Position numbers and translations under genes: made by a program
Notes under the pieces: generated by a model
What the model was told of the DNA's origin: nothing
The model's input: the letters and a program-made list of their open reading frames with translations, nothing else
Databases searched by the model: none
NCBI GenBank assembly: GCA_012269595.1
Contig: JAAXJX010000020.1
Coordinates: forward strand, 1 to 35,469
DNA: 35,469 nucleotides
Direction: 5' to 3'
Origin: Planctomycetia bacterium
GTDB taxonomy: Bacteria; Planctomycetota; UBA8108; UBA1146
In this document: positions 1 to 8,305 of the stretch, one piece after another
Layout: each line of letters begins with the position of its first letter
Numbering within the stretch: the stretch's first letter is position 1

Positions 1-1
1 C

Positions 2-616
2 AAGCCAGAAGTGGCGCCGGCTCCTGGCGGACTTTTGGGACCACTGTTGATACTGGGCGCAGGCATTCTGTGGGCGCAGGGACTGTTGTCAGGACCAGGG
101 CCCGGTGAAACAGGATCTCCCGCACATGCAGACTGGAAACTGTCCCTGGGTCTCGCTCTCGGTGGAGGGGCATTGCTCTCTGCCACCCGTTTCTGTGCGG
201 TCACCGCAGCACGTCAGATCTTCCAGAAGGATCGCCGCATGTTGTGGGCAACTCTGGCGATGATGGTTGGCTATGCCGCGGTCGCATTTTCCACCGGCAA
301 GGGTGTCATCTCTTTTGAGGGGCAGCCGGCGGCTCATGTTGATATTCTCTGGTCTGCCCTCGCCCTGGCTCTCGTCGGGCTTTGCGGTTGCTTGGCAGGA
401 GGGTGTCCCGTTCGTCAATTGGTGATGACGGGAGAGGGCAATGGCGATGCGGCCATGGCCGTCATGGGGATTCTCTTTGGCGGTGCCTTGAGTCATGGAT
501 TGGGCCTTGCGTCCAGTGGCGCTGGCACGACACCCGCAGGAAGAACTGCCATCGTCATCGGATTGGTGCTGGCAGCAGGATACGGTTTCTGGAGATCCGG
601 AGATTTGAAGAAGTAG
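2..616 (+). CDS. yedE: YedE-type selenium/sulfur transport membrane protein, 3' part
   Basis: The reading frame is already open at base 2, before the GTG at 11, so this is probably the C-terminal part of a longer gene (the family is usually near 350-400 residues). About six hydrophobic segments are visible. Two Cys-containing stretches typical of the YeeE/YedE family are present: an RFC near base 198, and GGCPVRQLV followed by a TGEGNGDA-like stretch near bases 400-455. The GGCP(L/V)RQL...GEGN(S/G)DA signature is the one I associate with the YedE-related putative selenium transporter rather than with thiosulfate-importing YeeE/TsuA. The expected role is inner-membrane passage of a selenium or sulfur species; the substrate is inferred. 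No other selenium gene (selD, selA, selB) is in the window. The sialidase-like gene follows after 22 bases but has no clear functional link. Confidence 0.8.
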   Translation, partial: KPEVAPAPGGLLGPLLILGAGILWAQGLLSGPGPGETGSPAHADWKLSLGLALGGGALLSATRFCAVTAARQIFQKDRRMLWATLAMMVGYAAVAFSTGKGVISFEGQPAAHVDILWSALALALVGLCGCLAGGCPVRQLVMTGEGNGDAAMAVMGILFGGALSHGLGLASSGAGTTPAGRTAIVIGLVLAAGYGFWRSGDLKK

Positions 617-638
617 GGAAGCAGGAGAGGGTCATCCC

Positions 639-1769
639 ATGTTTTCAGGTTTGCTCTGGGCACTCTGTCTTTTGGGTCTTTCTTCCGGGACGGTTGGGGA
701 TCCCTCCAAGGGGTACACGATACCGGTGGTCGACCTCGCTTCTGAACCGGGAGTGATCACGGTGGACCGCGAAGCGGGCCAGTATCTCGGACATCCCACC
801 GCAGTACTTCTGGAGGACGATCAGACGATTCTCTGTGTTTACCCGAAGGGGCATGGGAGAGGCTCCATCGTTTATCGCAAAAGCATGGACGGTGGAAAAA
901 CCTGGACCGATCGATTGCCCACTCCGGAGAATTGGAAGACTTCCAAAGAGGTTCCCACGATTCATCGCATGGTCGATCGCCAGGGAAAGAAACGATTGAT
1001 CATGTGGTCCGGTCTTCACCCGGCAAGGTTGGCGGTCAGCGAAGATGACGGAGCCAACTGGTCCCCATTGAAACCGGTAGGAGATTGGGGTGGGATCGTC
1101 GTCATGGGTTCAGTCGCCGAGTTGGCGGATGGAACCCATGCTGCGTGGTTTCATGACGATGGCCGCTTCCTGATGAAGGAGCGGGGCCCCGCACGGTTTG
1201 ATGTGTTCCAGACCCACTCCAGCGATGGGGGATTGACCTGGTCCAATCCGGTGGCCATCGCCCATTTACCGAATGTCCATCTATGCGAGCCCGGATTTGT
1301 CCGTTCTCCGGATGGGAAAACGCTGGCTCTGCTCTTGCGTGAAAACAGCCGCCGCAAAAATTCCTACGTCATTTTCAGCGAAAATGAAGGGAAGACCTGG
1401 TCAGAGCCGCGGCAGCTTCCCGCAGCGCTGACCGGCGACCGTCATACTGCGATTCACACCGGCGATGGTCGTCTCTTTATTTCATTCCGCGATACCACAC
1501 TGGAGAGTTCCACCAAAGGTGACTGGGTCGCCTGGGTTGGGACCTGGGAAGACATCGTGGAGGGTCGGGAAGGGCAATATCGCGTCAGGATCATGGACAA
1601 CCATGTCCGTGGCGATTGTGCCTATCCGGCGGTTCTTCAGCAGGCGGACGGGACGATTGTGACCATCACCTATGGCCATTGGACTCCGGGAGAATCACCG
1701 TGGATCGCCTGCCGCCGCATGACGATGAAAGATCTGGATCAGCGATTCGAAAAACTCCGCAAGGAATGA
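639..1769 (+). CDS. Secreted sialidase-like BNR-repeat protein
   Basis: 376 residues. A short hydrophobic N-terminus (residues 1-19) looks like a signal peptide. Four Asp-box (BNR) motifs of the S-x-D-x-G-x-x-W type are visible: SMDGGKTW near 82-89, SEDDGANW near 134-141, SSDGGLTW near 194-201 and SENEGKTW near 247-254. This spacing fits the six-bladed beta-propeller of the sialidase superfamily. Such proteins are exported or periplasmic and may release terminal sugars from glycans, but many Asp-box proteins are not sialidases, and I did not assign the arginine triad. It starts 22 bases after the yedE stop, so co-transcription is possible. The ATG start at 639 is preceded by a GGAGAGGG-like stretch about 6 bases upstream. 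Fold confidence is high; substrate is unknown. Confidence 0.8.
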   Translation: MFSGLLWALCLLGLSSGTVGDPSKGYTIPVVDLASEPGVITVDREAGQYLGHPTAVLLEDDQTILCVYPKGHGRGSIVYRKSMDGGKTWTDRLPTPENWKTSKEVPTIHRMVDRQGKKRLIMWSGLHPARLAVSEDDGANWSPLKPVGDWGGIVVMGSVAELADGTHAAWFHDDGRFLMKERGPARFDVFQTHSSDGGLTWSNPVAIAHLPNVHLCEPGFVRSPDGKTLALLLRENSRRKNSYVIFSENEGKTWSEPRQLPAALTGDRHTAIHTGDGRLFISFRDTTLESSTKGDWVAWVGTWEDIVEGREGQYRVRIMDNHVRGDCAYPAVLQQADGTIVTITYGHWTPGESPWIACRRMTMKDLDQRFEKLRKE

Positions 1770-1771
1770 AC

Positions 1772-2446
1772 TCACGATTTGTTCAGGTGTGAAGCCAGAC
1801 GGGTCCCGCGTTTGAGGAAACGCTCGATGTCCGCGAATGAAAACAGCTCTTTCGCCGAGTTGAAATACAGCAGCGTATTCTTGGTAACTGCCCAGAAGAT
1901 TCCCGGACGCGCTTCGAAAAACTCGAGGACCTGTGGAGTCATGAAATCCTCGATCAACTCGGGTTTCGACCCTTTGACCGAATACTTTCTGGAAAAGTCG
2001 GGGTGTGTCGGAAATGACACCGACTTTGAGCCGAACAGCTCTCCGAGTCCGTGAAGTACATTTCTTGGAGTGATGATCATTTCTGGAACGGATCGGTTCA
2101 GGGGAATAATTCCGACCGATTGTCGAACAGTGACTGCGGCATTTCCGGTGAAAATGATCGATTCCAGATTCAGGATCTGGACGGGGTGATCACGGTAGAC
2201 ACCGCTCGCCAGAGATTTTTTTGAATGACTGTGTAATTTCTGGATCGAAAGAATCGAGTTCAATTGCTCCGATTTTTCGGCGTCGATTTTGGTCGTGAAC
2301 CGGAAGTTCAGTTTTTGTAAAGCTTCCCGTCGAGCATTGGTATTTGCCTGATTTTGCCGAGCCAGCACCTTGAAAATGACGACACACGCCAGAGCAATGG
2401 AAACAAAGAAGCTGCCAGTGATGATGACCCATTCAAATGAGCCCAT
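1772..2446 (-). CDS. Membrane-anchored protein of unknown function
   Basis: 224 residues with one N-terminal transmembrane helix (about residues 6-27: VIITGSFFVSIALACVVIF), then a short charged linker and a soluble domain of about 185 residues. The soluble part has alternating hydrophobic strands and a recognisable HPDFSRKYSVKG stretch, but no motif that names an enzyme. The start ATG at 2446 has an AGAAGG ribosome binding site 8 bases upstream. It lies 12 bases after the stop of the phospholipid methyltransferase-like gene, so the two are likely one operon. The likely topology is a short N-terminus, one helix and the domain on the far side, but orientation is uncertain. Function unknown. Confidence 0.7.
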   Translation of the reverse strand: MGSFEWVIITGSFFVSIALACVVIFKVLARQNQANTNARREALQKLNFRFTTKIDAEKSEQLNSILSIQKLHSHSKKSLASGVYRDHPVQILNLESIIFTGNAAVTVRQSVGIIPLNRSVPEMIITPRNVLHGLGELFGSKSVSFPTHPDFSRKYSVKGSKPELIEDFMTPQVLEFFEARPGIFWAVTKNTLLYFNSAKELFSFADIERFLKRGTRLASHLNKS

Positions 2447-2458
2447 GGCGTAGACCTT

Positions 2459-3049
2459 CTACTTTCGACATTGATAGGCGAAGGCAGGCGGCAGGTTTCT
2501 CCAGACCGTTTTGGTCTTGCTGATCTTTGAGAAGTGTTTTTCGAGTTCCTTGCGGAAGGCGCGAGCTTTGGGAAGCAGGTGAATCCCTCCGTAGGCAAAG
2601 GTCACAAAGTAACCTTTGGGTGAGAGCTTTTCCGAAACCTGATTCAGCACCTGTTCTTGCAGGGGGCCGGGGAATGCTGCCCAAGGCAATCCCGAGATGA
2701 CGACATCCACCTCTTCCAGGTTTCTCTCCTGAAGCAGGGAGCCCAGATCGCCCGCATCCCCTTCGATAATTTCGGTCAACGTGGTCAGGTCACCGCTCTT
2801 CTGAAGCTCTTCAGCGAAGAGGGGGTTCTTTTCGATGGCCAGAAAGCGGCAGGGTTCAGGAATTCGCTTCATGATCTCGCGGGTGAAGACGCCGGTTCCA
2901 GGTCCCAGTTCGACCACGGTTTTGGCCTGGGTCAGTGAGATCCCATCGAGCATACGCGCAGCCAGTGCGGAGCCACTCGGAGCCACGGCTCCGATCAGCC
3001 CGGGGTTGGCCAGGTATTCACCCAGAAATTTGACTTTTGCAGAGAGCAT
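2459..3049 (-). CDS. Phospholipid N-methyltransferase-like SAM-dependent methyltransferase
   Basis: 196 residues from the ATG at 3049, which has an AGAAGGA site 4 bases upstream. A TTG at 3082 would add 11 residues. The class I SAM-binding motif is VELGPGTGVFT (about residues 46-56), followed by AIEKNP (post-I acidic residue) and the motif IV-like ISGLPWAAFP. The early VAPSGSALAARM segment and the order of motifs match the PmtA/COG3963 group, related to KsgA-type rRNA dimethylases, which methylates phosphatidylethanolamine on the inner membrane face. A plain rRNA adenine dimethylase is less likely because the NLPY motif is replaced by GLPW. It heads a two-gene minus-strand unit with the membrane-anchored unknown. 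The substrate is inferred from family resemblance. Confidence 0.72.
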   Translation of the reverse strand: MLSAKVKFLGEYLANPGLIGAVAPSGSALAARMLDGISLTQAKTVVELGPGTGVFTREIMKRIPEPCRFLAIEKNPLFAEELQKSGDLTTLTEIIEGDAGDLGSLLQERNLEEVDVVISGLPWAAFPGPLQEQVLNQVSEKLSPKGYFVTFAYGGIHLLPKARAFRKELEKHFSKISKTKTVWRNLPPAFAYQCRK

Positions 3050-3239
3050 CGAGTCCTTCTTTGGGAAAAGAAAATCAGTCAAATGGGTCCCGGATACCGT
3101 GAACCCAAGAGTCGATCATGCCACAGAACATGAAATTTGTCGAGGTCAGGACTCCTCCTGTATGGAGAGCATTCCGGGTGTAGACTCCTTTTCAGGAAAA
3201 AAAGGGCGGAATCGCCCGGATTGCGGAAATGAGGACGGC

Positions 3240-4136
3240 TTGAAACCATCAGTGGGCTGGATCGGGACAGGAGTCATGGGGAAGTCGATGGCTTCCCACC
3301 TGTTGGAGGCCGGATATACCGTGGGCATTTATACACGCACGGAAAGCAAGGCCAGAGATCTGCTGGATTCGGGGGCGCAATGGCATGACAGCCCCCGGGA
3401 ACTGGCGGCCCAGCACGATGTCGTCATCTCCATCGTCGGTTACCCGGACGATGTCGAAGAGATCTTTACCGGCGACAGGGGAGTGCTTTCCGACACAAAA
3501 GAAAATCGAAAGTGCCGTCTCGCCATCGATATGACCACCAGTCAGCCTTCACTCGCACGCTCTCTTCACGAAAAGGGTGATGAGGCCGGTGTTACCTTTC
3601 TGGATGCTCCAGTCTCCGGCGGTGACGTGGGAGCACGCAATGGAACTCTCAGCATCATGGTGGGGGGCGATGAAGATGCCTTTCAGGAAGCCCTTCCCAT
3701 CCTTGAAGTGTTGGGGGGAGAGATTCATCTGCAAGGTGGCCCGGGTGCCGGGCAGCATACGAAGATGGTCAATCAGACCATCATTGCCAGCACCATGATC
3801 GGCATGTGTGAGGGATTGGTCTACGCCAGAAAATCAGGGCTTGATCCTGCAAGGGTCTTGCAAAGCGTTTCCGGGGGAGCCGCAGGCTCCTGGTCGCTGA
3901 CGAATCTGGCCCCGCGTATCCTTCGTGAGGATTTTGATCCCGGTTTTTTCGTCGAACACTTCGTCAAGGATATGGAGATCGCCCTTTCCGAGTGTGAATC
4001 GATGGGGATCCGATTACCCGGGCTCCAGCTGGCGAGAGACCTCTACGGGGAAGTGATGAAATCCGGGGGAGCAAAGATGGGAACCCAGGCACTTTACTCC
4101 GCTGTAGACCGACTCAGCGATCGATCCGCGGAATAG
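3240..4136 (+). CDS. NAD(P)-dependent beta-hydroxyacid dehydrogenase (3-hydroxyisobutyrate/tartronate semialdehyde reductase family)
   Basis: The N-terminal Rossmann motif GWIGTGVMG (residues 6-14) sits at the expected place if translation starts at the TTG at 3240, which has a GAGGA site 4 bases upstream. That gives 298 residues, the usual family length. The frame stays open far upstream (to 2835), but that part overlaps the opposite methyltransferase gene and shows no homology. Family signatures are visible: APVSGG (123-128, substrate binding) and GQHTKMVNQ with the catalytic lysine K175 and N179. The enzyme would oxidise a beta-hydroxyacid or reduce the corresponding semialdehyde in the cytosol. 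The exact substrate (3-hydroxyisobutyrate, tartronate semialdehyde, succinic semialdehyde) cannot be read from these motifs. The SprT-like gene follows after 10 bases. Confidence 0.88.
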   Translation: MKPSVGWIGTGVMGKSMASHLLEAGYTVGIYTRTESKARDLLDSGAQWHDSPRELAAQHDVVISIVGYPDDVEEIFTGDRGVLSDTKENRKCRLAIDMTTSQPSLARSLHEKGDEAGVTFLDAPVSGGDVGARNGTLSIMVGGDEDAFQEALPILEVLGGEIHLQGGPGAGQHTKMVNQTIIASTMIGMCEGLVYARKSGLDPARVLQSVSGGAAGSWSLTNLAPRILREDFDPGFFVEHFVKDMEIALSECESMGIRLPGLQLARDLYGEVMKSGGAKMGTQALYSAVDRLSDRSAE

Positions 4137-4146
4137 GGATCGGGCC

Positions 4147-4776
4147 GTGACGGAAAAAAGCTCCACTGCTTCTGAAGCACTCACAGCGGACCTCCAGATG
4201 GAGGCAGAAGAGATCCTGTCTGAAGTTCTGGAACGTTTTCCCAAATATCGGGATCGACTGGAGGGGACGACGGTTCGACTGAGTGGGCGTCTGACGAGCA
4301 GTGCGGGCAATGCCTGTCCCCAACGCCGACAGATCGGACTCAGTCTTCCCATCTTCAGTCTGAGCGAGAATCGCGGTGAGTATCGGAATACGGTTTTGCA
4401 CGAACTGGCCCACATCATTGCCGGGCCTAAAGCACGTGCTCATGGATCAGAATGGAAATCGATTTTTCTCGAACTGGGCGGCAATGGAAAAAGAACCCAT
4501 CAGATGCGGGCGAGGGGGCGTCACCGACGTCACCCGGTCCAGTGTGAGAAGTGCAACGAATCCCTTGAAGTCAGCACTCGACTGAGAAATTCCATCGCCA
4601 AGGGCAAGCGGGATTACCTGCATGTGGGATGTGGCGGCATTCTGATTTGCCACGAGGAAACTGATGCAGAGACTGGCGGAGACGGGGAGACCACAAAGCC
4701 AGCCACAGGCTGGATTGAGGAACTCTCCAAAAAGTGGCGTCAGGGAACTCTGTTCCGCTTCTTCAGCGATACCTAA
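4147..4776 (+). CDS. SprT-like zinc metalloprotease domain protein
   Basis: 209 residues from a GTG start at 4147, ten bases after the dehydrogenase stop. The zinc-binding HELAH motif is at residues 85-89, with a third likely ligand in the following AHGSEW (H99). After it comes a short zinc-ribbon-like part with CEKC (133-136) and GCGG (161-164). This order (metalloprotease core, then ribbon) is that of SprT and the SprT domain of Spartan, which cuts DNA-protein crosslinks in eukaryotes; the bacterial role is not established. The protein is probably cytoplasmic, as no signal peptide is seen. Its stop codon overlaps the stop of the convergent gene at 4773 by a few bases. Confidence 0.85.
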   Translation: MTEKSSTASEALTADLQMEAEEILSEVLERFPKYRDRLEGTTVRLSGRLTSSAGNACPQRRQIGLSLPIFSLSENRGEYRNTVLHELAHIIAGPKARAHGSEWKSIFLELGGNGKRTHQMRARGRHRRHPVQCEKCNESLEVSTRLRNSIAKGKRDYLHVGCGGILICHEETDAETGGDGETTKPATGWIEELSKKWRQGTLFRFFSDT

Positions 4777-5504
4777 AAGGGAAGGTCGTCGTCCTCTTTG
4801 GAGTCGTCTTTTTTCTTTTTGCGGGGTTTCGGAGTGCGCTTGGAGAAGTCGTGGGTCGACGGGTACTTTTTCCAGCGCTGGGCCATGGAAATCAATTCCA
4901 CCGCATCGAGAGTCTTGTTTTTTCGATCGGATTCATCGAGATAACCACCGATAAAAACTTTCATGCGCTTCTTCAGCTTTGAACTCTTTACCCGCTCCAC
5001 TTTAAGAACTTCCGTTCCCAGAGAAGTTCCCAGTCGATATCCGTCCACATCCCGTTCGCGTCCATTTTCCACCTGCTTCAGGGTTCCACTGACCCAGGTC
5101 AGGCCCTGTTCCTGAAGCTTCTCCGGCACGAAAGGGGGCTTCAGGGATCCGGTGACGACGGCATGAATCTGCACGAGCATCGGCGGGTATCGGGCTCCCC
5201 CGGACCCGTGCTGTTCAGCCTGTTTCTTGGCCAGAACATGAATCGTTGAACCGGGCTCCACGTCCTTGAGGGAAATGAGCGAGTGGAGGTCGATGACCGT
5301 TTCGTTGCTCAGTGTGACCTGAAGGGTGCCCTTCTTCCCTTTGACTTCGATGACCTGTTGGGCACCCTCGGCCTTGTTGATCTTCTGGATGGTTACCAGG
5401 CCCGAATAGGGCTTTTCTTCGGCGAAAACGGAGGCGGAACTCGCTCCGATACACAGAGCGAGAGTGATCCCGAGCCATAGAAATCCCATGAAGAATCGGG
5501 TCAT
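4773..5504 (-). CDS. Secreted protein of unknown function with SSB-like acidic C-terminal tip
   Basis: 243 residues. The N-terminus is a clear signal peptide (hydrophobic core at about 5-22, likely cleavage near SVFA/EE at 29). The body looks beta-rich, with two stretches that could each be a small barrel (about 33-95 and 130-205). The C-terminus changes to a lysine-rich run (PRKKKK) and ends in KEDDDLPF, very like the DDDIPF tip of single-stranded DNA-binding proteins. The ATG overlaps the fhs stop by one base (TAATG), so translation is probably coupled to fhs, although the two products act in different compartments. I do not recognise the family. Confidence 0.7.
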   Translation of the reverse strand: MTRFFMGFLWLGITLALCIGASSASVFAEEKPYSGLVTIQKINKAEGAQQVIEVKGKKGTLQVTLSNETVIDLHSLISLKDVEPGSTIHVLAKKQAEQHGSGGARYPPMLVQIHAVVTGSLKPPFVPEKLQEQGLTWVSGTLKQVENGRERDVDGYRLGTSLGTEVLKVERVKSSKLKKRMKVFIGGYLDESDRKNKTLDAVELISMAQRWKKYPSTHDFSKRTPKPRKKKKDDSKEDDDLPF

Positions 5505-7216
5505 TAGAAGAGTCCCTGGGGCAGGCCCTGATCATCAAGGTCAATGGTCAGCAGGGCCGGCTTCGATCCGAGACCCGGCATCGTCATGATGTCACCGGTC
5601 AGGGCGTAAAGGAAACCTGCTCCTGCAGAGAGTCGGACATCCCGGACCGTCATGCGGAAGTTGTCCGGTGCTCCGATCTTCTTGGGGTCATCGCTGAAGG
5701 AGTACTGGGTTTTTGCCATGCAAACGGGCAGGTGACCGAGTCCCAACTTTTCATATTTTTTCATCGCCTTGCGGGCAGCGGGTTTGAAGTCGACTCCATC
5801 GGCTCGATAAATTTCAGTACAGACCTTCTGGATCTTTTCCCTGATCGGCATCTCATCCGGGTAAAGGGTGGAGAAGTTTGCGGGGACCTCCTCACAGGCG
5901 CGAACCACTGCCTCGGCAAGAGCGGCACCCCCTTCACCACCACGGGCATGAACGTCCGAGACCACAGCATCAAAGGCTCCGCATTCCTTGGCCAGTTCGA
6001 TCACTGCGGCAACTTCCGCATCGGAATCTGTGGGGAAGCGGTTGAGGGCAACGACCACGGGAACGCCAAACTTGCCCACATTTTCGATGTGGCGGCGAAG
6101 GTTTCCGATGCCTTCTTCGATGGCAGAGACGTCTTCCTTGAGCATCTCCTCAGGGAGGGGCTTGCCCGGAATGACCTTGAAACGACCACTGTGGACCTTC
6201 AAAGCACGGATGGTTGCCACGACAACTGCGGCATCCGGCTTCAGGCCACTGACCCGGCATTTGATGTTGAAGAACTTCTCTGCCCCCATATCTGCGCCAA
6301 AACCACTCTCAGTCACGACGTAATCACACAGTTTGAGAGCGATACGGTCCGCCACGATGGAGGAGTTGCCGTGGGCAATATTGGCAAAGGGACCTGTGTG
6401 TACGAAACAACCGGTCCCTTCGAGAGTCTGCATGAATGTCGGGTGGATCGCATCCTTGAGAACCACTGCCATCGCTCCTGCAGCTCCAAGATCTTCTGCG
6501 GTGACAGGATCTCCTGCACTGTTGCTGGCCACGATGATGCTGCCAAGGCGTTTTCTCAAATCGGCGGCATCTCTGGAGAGGCCCAAAATTGCCATGACTT
6601 CACTGGCGCTGGTGATGTCAAAACCGGTTTCTCTGGGAACTCCATTTTTGGATCCACCGAGTCCTGTGATGACCTGACGCAGGGTTCGATCGTTGACATC
6701 GAGACAACGACGCCAAGTCACTGTGGCAGGGTCGATATCGCAGGGGTTACCCATCAAGAGGGAGGTGTCCACCCAGGCTGCGAGAAGGTTGTTGGCCAGG
6801 CCCACTGCATGTGTATCTCCGGTCAGGTGAAGGTTGAAGTCCTCCATGGGGATGACCTGGCTGTGACCTCCTCCAGCAGCTCCGCCCTTGATTCCGAAAA
6901 CAGGGCCCATGGATGGCTGACGAATCGTTGAGACCGCTTTTTTGCCAATGTGATTCAGGCCGAGTCCGAGACCGATGGTGGTGACAGTCTTGCCCTCTCC
7001 CAACGGAGTCGGATTGATGGCGGTGACGTCGACATACTTGCCATCGGGGCGATCAGAAAGTCGATCGAGAATCGACAGGGGCACCTTGGCCATGAAACGG
7101 CCATGGGGGGTCAACTCGGATTCTTCGATTCCGTAATTTGCTGCGATCTCCCGGATGTCCTTCAGGGGGACAGAGCGGGCGATTTCGAGGTCGGAAGATG
7201 GGGATTTATCAGCCAC
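5504..7216 (-). CDS. fhs: Formate-tetrahydrofolate ligase
   Basis: 570 residues, close to the usual 555-560, starting at a GTG at 7216 with a strong AAGGAG site six bases upstream. The enzyme makes 10-formyl-tetrahydrofolate from formate, tetrahydrofolate and ATP in the cytosol, feeding purine synthesis, fMet-tRNA and one-carbon metabolism. The ATP-binding P-loop TPLGEGKT (residues 70-77) is intact. It is followed by conserved family blocks such as RQPSMGPVFGIKGGAAGGG, FNLHLTGD and, near the C-terminus, MTMPGLG. All of them look uninterrupted. It is separated by about 100 bases from the RNase HII-like gene upstream and overlaps the next gene by one base. The identification is secure. Whether it serves assimilation or formate release cannot be told from the window. 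Confidence 0.97.
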   Translation of the reverse strand: MADKSPSSDLEIARSVPLKDIREIAANYGIEESELTPHGRFMAKVPLSILDRLSDRPDGKYVDVTAINPTPLGEGKTVTTIGLGLGLNHIGKKAVSTIRQPSMGPVFGIKGGAAGGGHSQVIPMEDFNLHLTGDTHAVGLANNLLAAWVDTSLLMGNPCDIDPATVTWRRCLDVNDRTLRQVITGLGGSKNGVPRETGFDITSASEVMAILGLSRDAADLRKRLGSIIVASNSAGDPVTAEDLGAAGAMAVVLKDAIHPTFMQTLEGTGCFVHTGPFANIAHGNSSIVADRIALKLCDYVVTESGFGADMGAEKFFNIKCRVSGLKPDAAVVVATIRALKVHSGRFKVIPGKPLPEEMLKEDVSAIEEGIGNLRRHIENVGKFGVPVVVALNRFPTDSDAEVAAVIELAKECGAFDAVVSDVHARGGEGGAALAEAVVRACEEVPANFSTLYPDEMPIREKIQKVCTEIYRADGVDFKPAARKAMKKYEKLGLGHLPVCMAKTQYSFSDDPKKIGAPDNFRMTVRDVRLSAGAGFLYALTGDIMTMPGLGSKPALLTIDLDDQGLPQGLF

Positions 7217-7318
7217 CGTAGACTCCTTTTTGAGAAAAGATCAACCACTGAAAGTAGCCGAGAGGCCCTTCAGGATCAACTTTGGCTTCAGGAGGGCCAC
7301 TGAGGCCATTTTGTGGGA

Positions 7319-8305
7319 TCAGCGACTGCGAACGAGGATCTCTTTGTCGATCCCCAAGCCGGATCTCACTTCATCCACCTCGGAGATAAAGCGACGGGCA
7401 TCCTGGGGGTAACCGGCGGTCGGTTTCAGCTCCGGAAGGTGTTCTGCCCACCAGCGATTCAACAGAACCATGTGCAATTCACGGAGGTATTTGGCGGTCA
7501 TGGAGGCCAGTGCAGTACAGAAACTGTGATCTTCACATTCCTTGCGGAAGTGAACTTCAAGAGTCTTGCCTGCGGGATTGTCCGCCCTGTAGGACTGGGC
7601 ATCCTTGTTTTGCTCGAGAATCTTGAATTGGCAGCCGGGAAAGAGGGGGTAGAGGAATGGACCATACCTCTCTCTTCCACCCAGCCGGTCGGTCCATACC
7701 TCAATGCTGTGGCGATCCTCAATCATCCACAGCCAATGCAGGAAGCGACCCATCGCCCAGGCATCGACGGCGCCTTTGCTGCCACGGGAACTCACTTCGG
7801 AATTGAATTCCTGAACCTCCAGAGGGATCGCACGCACTTCGCCGACCTCCATTCCCGCCGCCTCGAGTCCCCGTTCAAGCTTCCGGCTCTTGCCCGACAA
7901 ATCGATCGGTTCGGCGGAAAAGGGAAGGGGCAAATCCTGATTCTGGTACCAGGGGTAAAGATCCAGGTAGTCGGATCGGCCCGCGGTCAGATGGTCGATG
8001 AGTTCGCGGAATGTCTTGGGACTTTCTCCCCGGTCGATGGTGACAAAGGCGAGGACTGCTTCCTCCAGCCGAGTGAGATCTCCTTTGCCGGGTCGGTGCA
8101 ATTTTTTTGAATCTGCAACAGAGATGATGCCCTTTTCCCTGCGACCTGCCCTGCCGAGATTCGGCACCAGATCCCATGGAGCACTGGGCGACGTTCCTTT
8201 TATTGCTTTCAGCGAAACGAATCCGATCACCATGGGCCCAAGCCAGGGGCCATATCCCGCCTCATCGAGACCTGCGATCCAGTGGTTCTTGTCCGTCGAA
8301 GTCAT
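7319..8305 (-). CDS. Divergent, enlarged RNase HII-like protein
   Basis: 328 residues from an ATG at 8305 that overlaps the stop of the TrmH-type gene (ATGA). The frame continues upstream, but that part lies inside the other gene. The N-terminus LDEAGYGPWLGPMV (13-26) is the RNase HII active-site motif (usually DEAGRGPLAGPV), followed by VADSKKL (63-69). Further on come WTDRLGG (D206) and EDHSFCTALASMTAKYL (D259), matching the vDG and GD...AAASIlAK regions, and TAGYPQDARRF resembles the C-terminal KGY block. The four acidic residues D14, E15, D206 and D259 fit the catalytic set. Normal RNase HII is about 200-215 residues; here about 110 extra residues lie between the second and third acidic sites. 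Removal of RNA from RNA-DNA hybrids is a plausible but unproven role. Confidence 0.75.
   Translation of the reverse strand: MTSTDKNHWIAGLDEAGYGPWLGPMVIGFVSLKAIKGTSPSAPWDLVPNLGRAGRREKGIISVADSKKLHRPGKGDLTRLEEAVLAFVTIDRGESPKTFRELIDHLTAGRSDYLDLYPWYQNQDLPLPFSAEPIDLSGKSRKLERGLEAAGMEVGEVRAIPLEVQEFNSEVSSRGSKGAVDAWAMGRFLHWLWMIEDRHSIEVWTDRLGGRERYGPFLYPLFPGCQFKILEQNKDAQSYRADNPAGKTLEVHFRKECEDHSFCTALASMTAKYLRELHMVLLNRWWAEHLPELKPTAGYPQDARRFISEVDEVRSGLGIDKEILVRSR

Noticed and set aside
2835-3239. N-terminal extension of the dehydrogenase
   Set aside because: Overlaps the opposite methyltransferase gene; the Rossmann motif is correctly placed only with a start near 3240.
5732-6931. 399-codon open frame on the plus strand
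   Set aside because: It lies fully opposite the clearly conserved fhs gene and its translation has no recognisable domain; it is a codon-usage shadow.
7217-7318. Possible ZTP or tetrahydrofolate riboswitch before fhs
   Set aside because: fhs genes can have such leaders, but I found none of the conserved core sequence; only a loose GGCCCT/AGGGCC inverted repeat with a large loop is seen.
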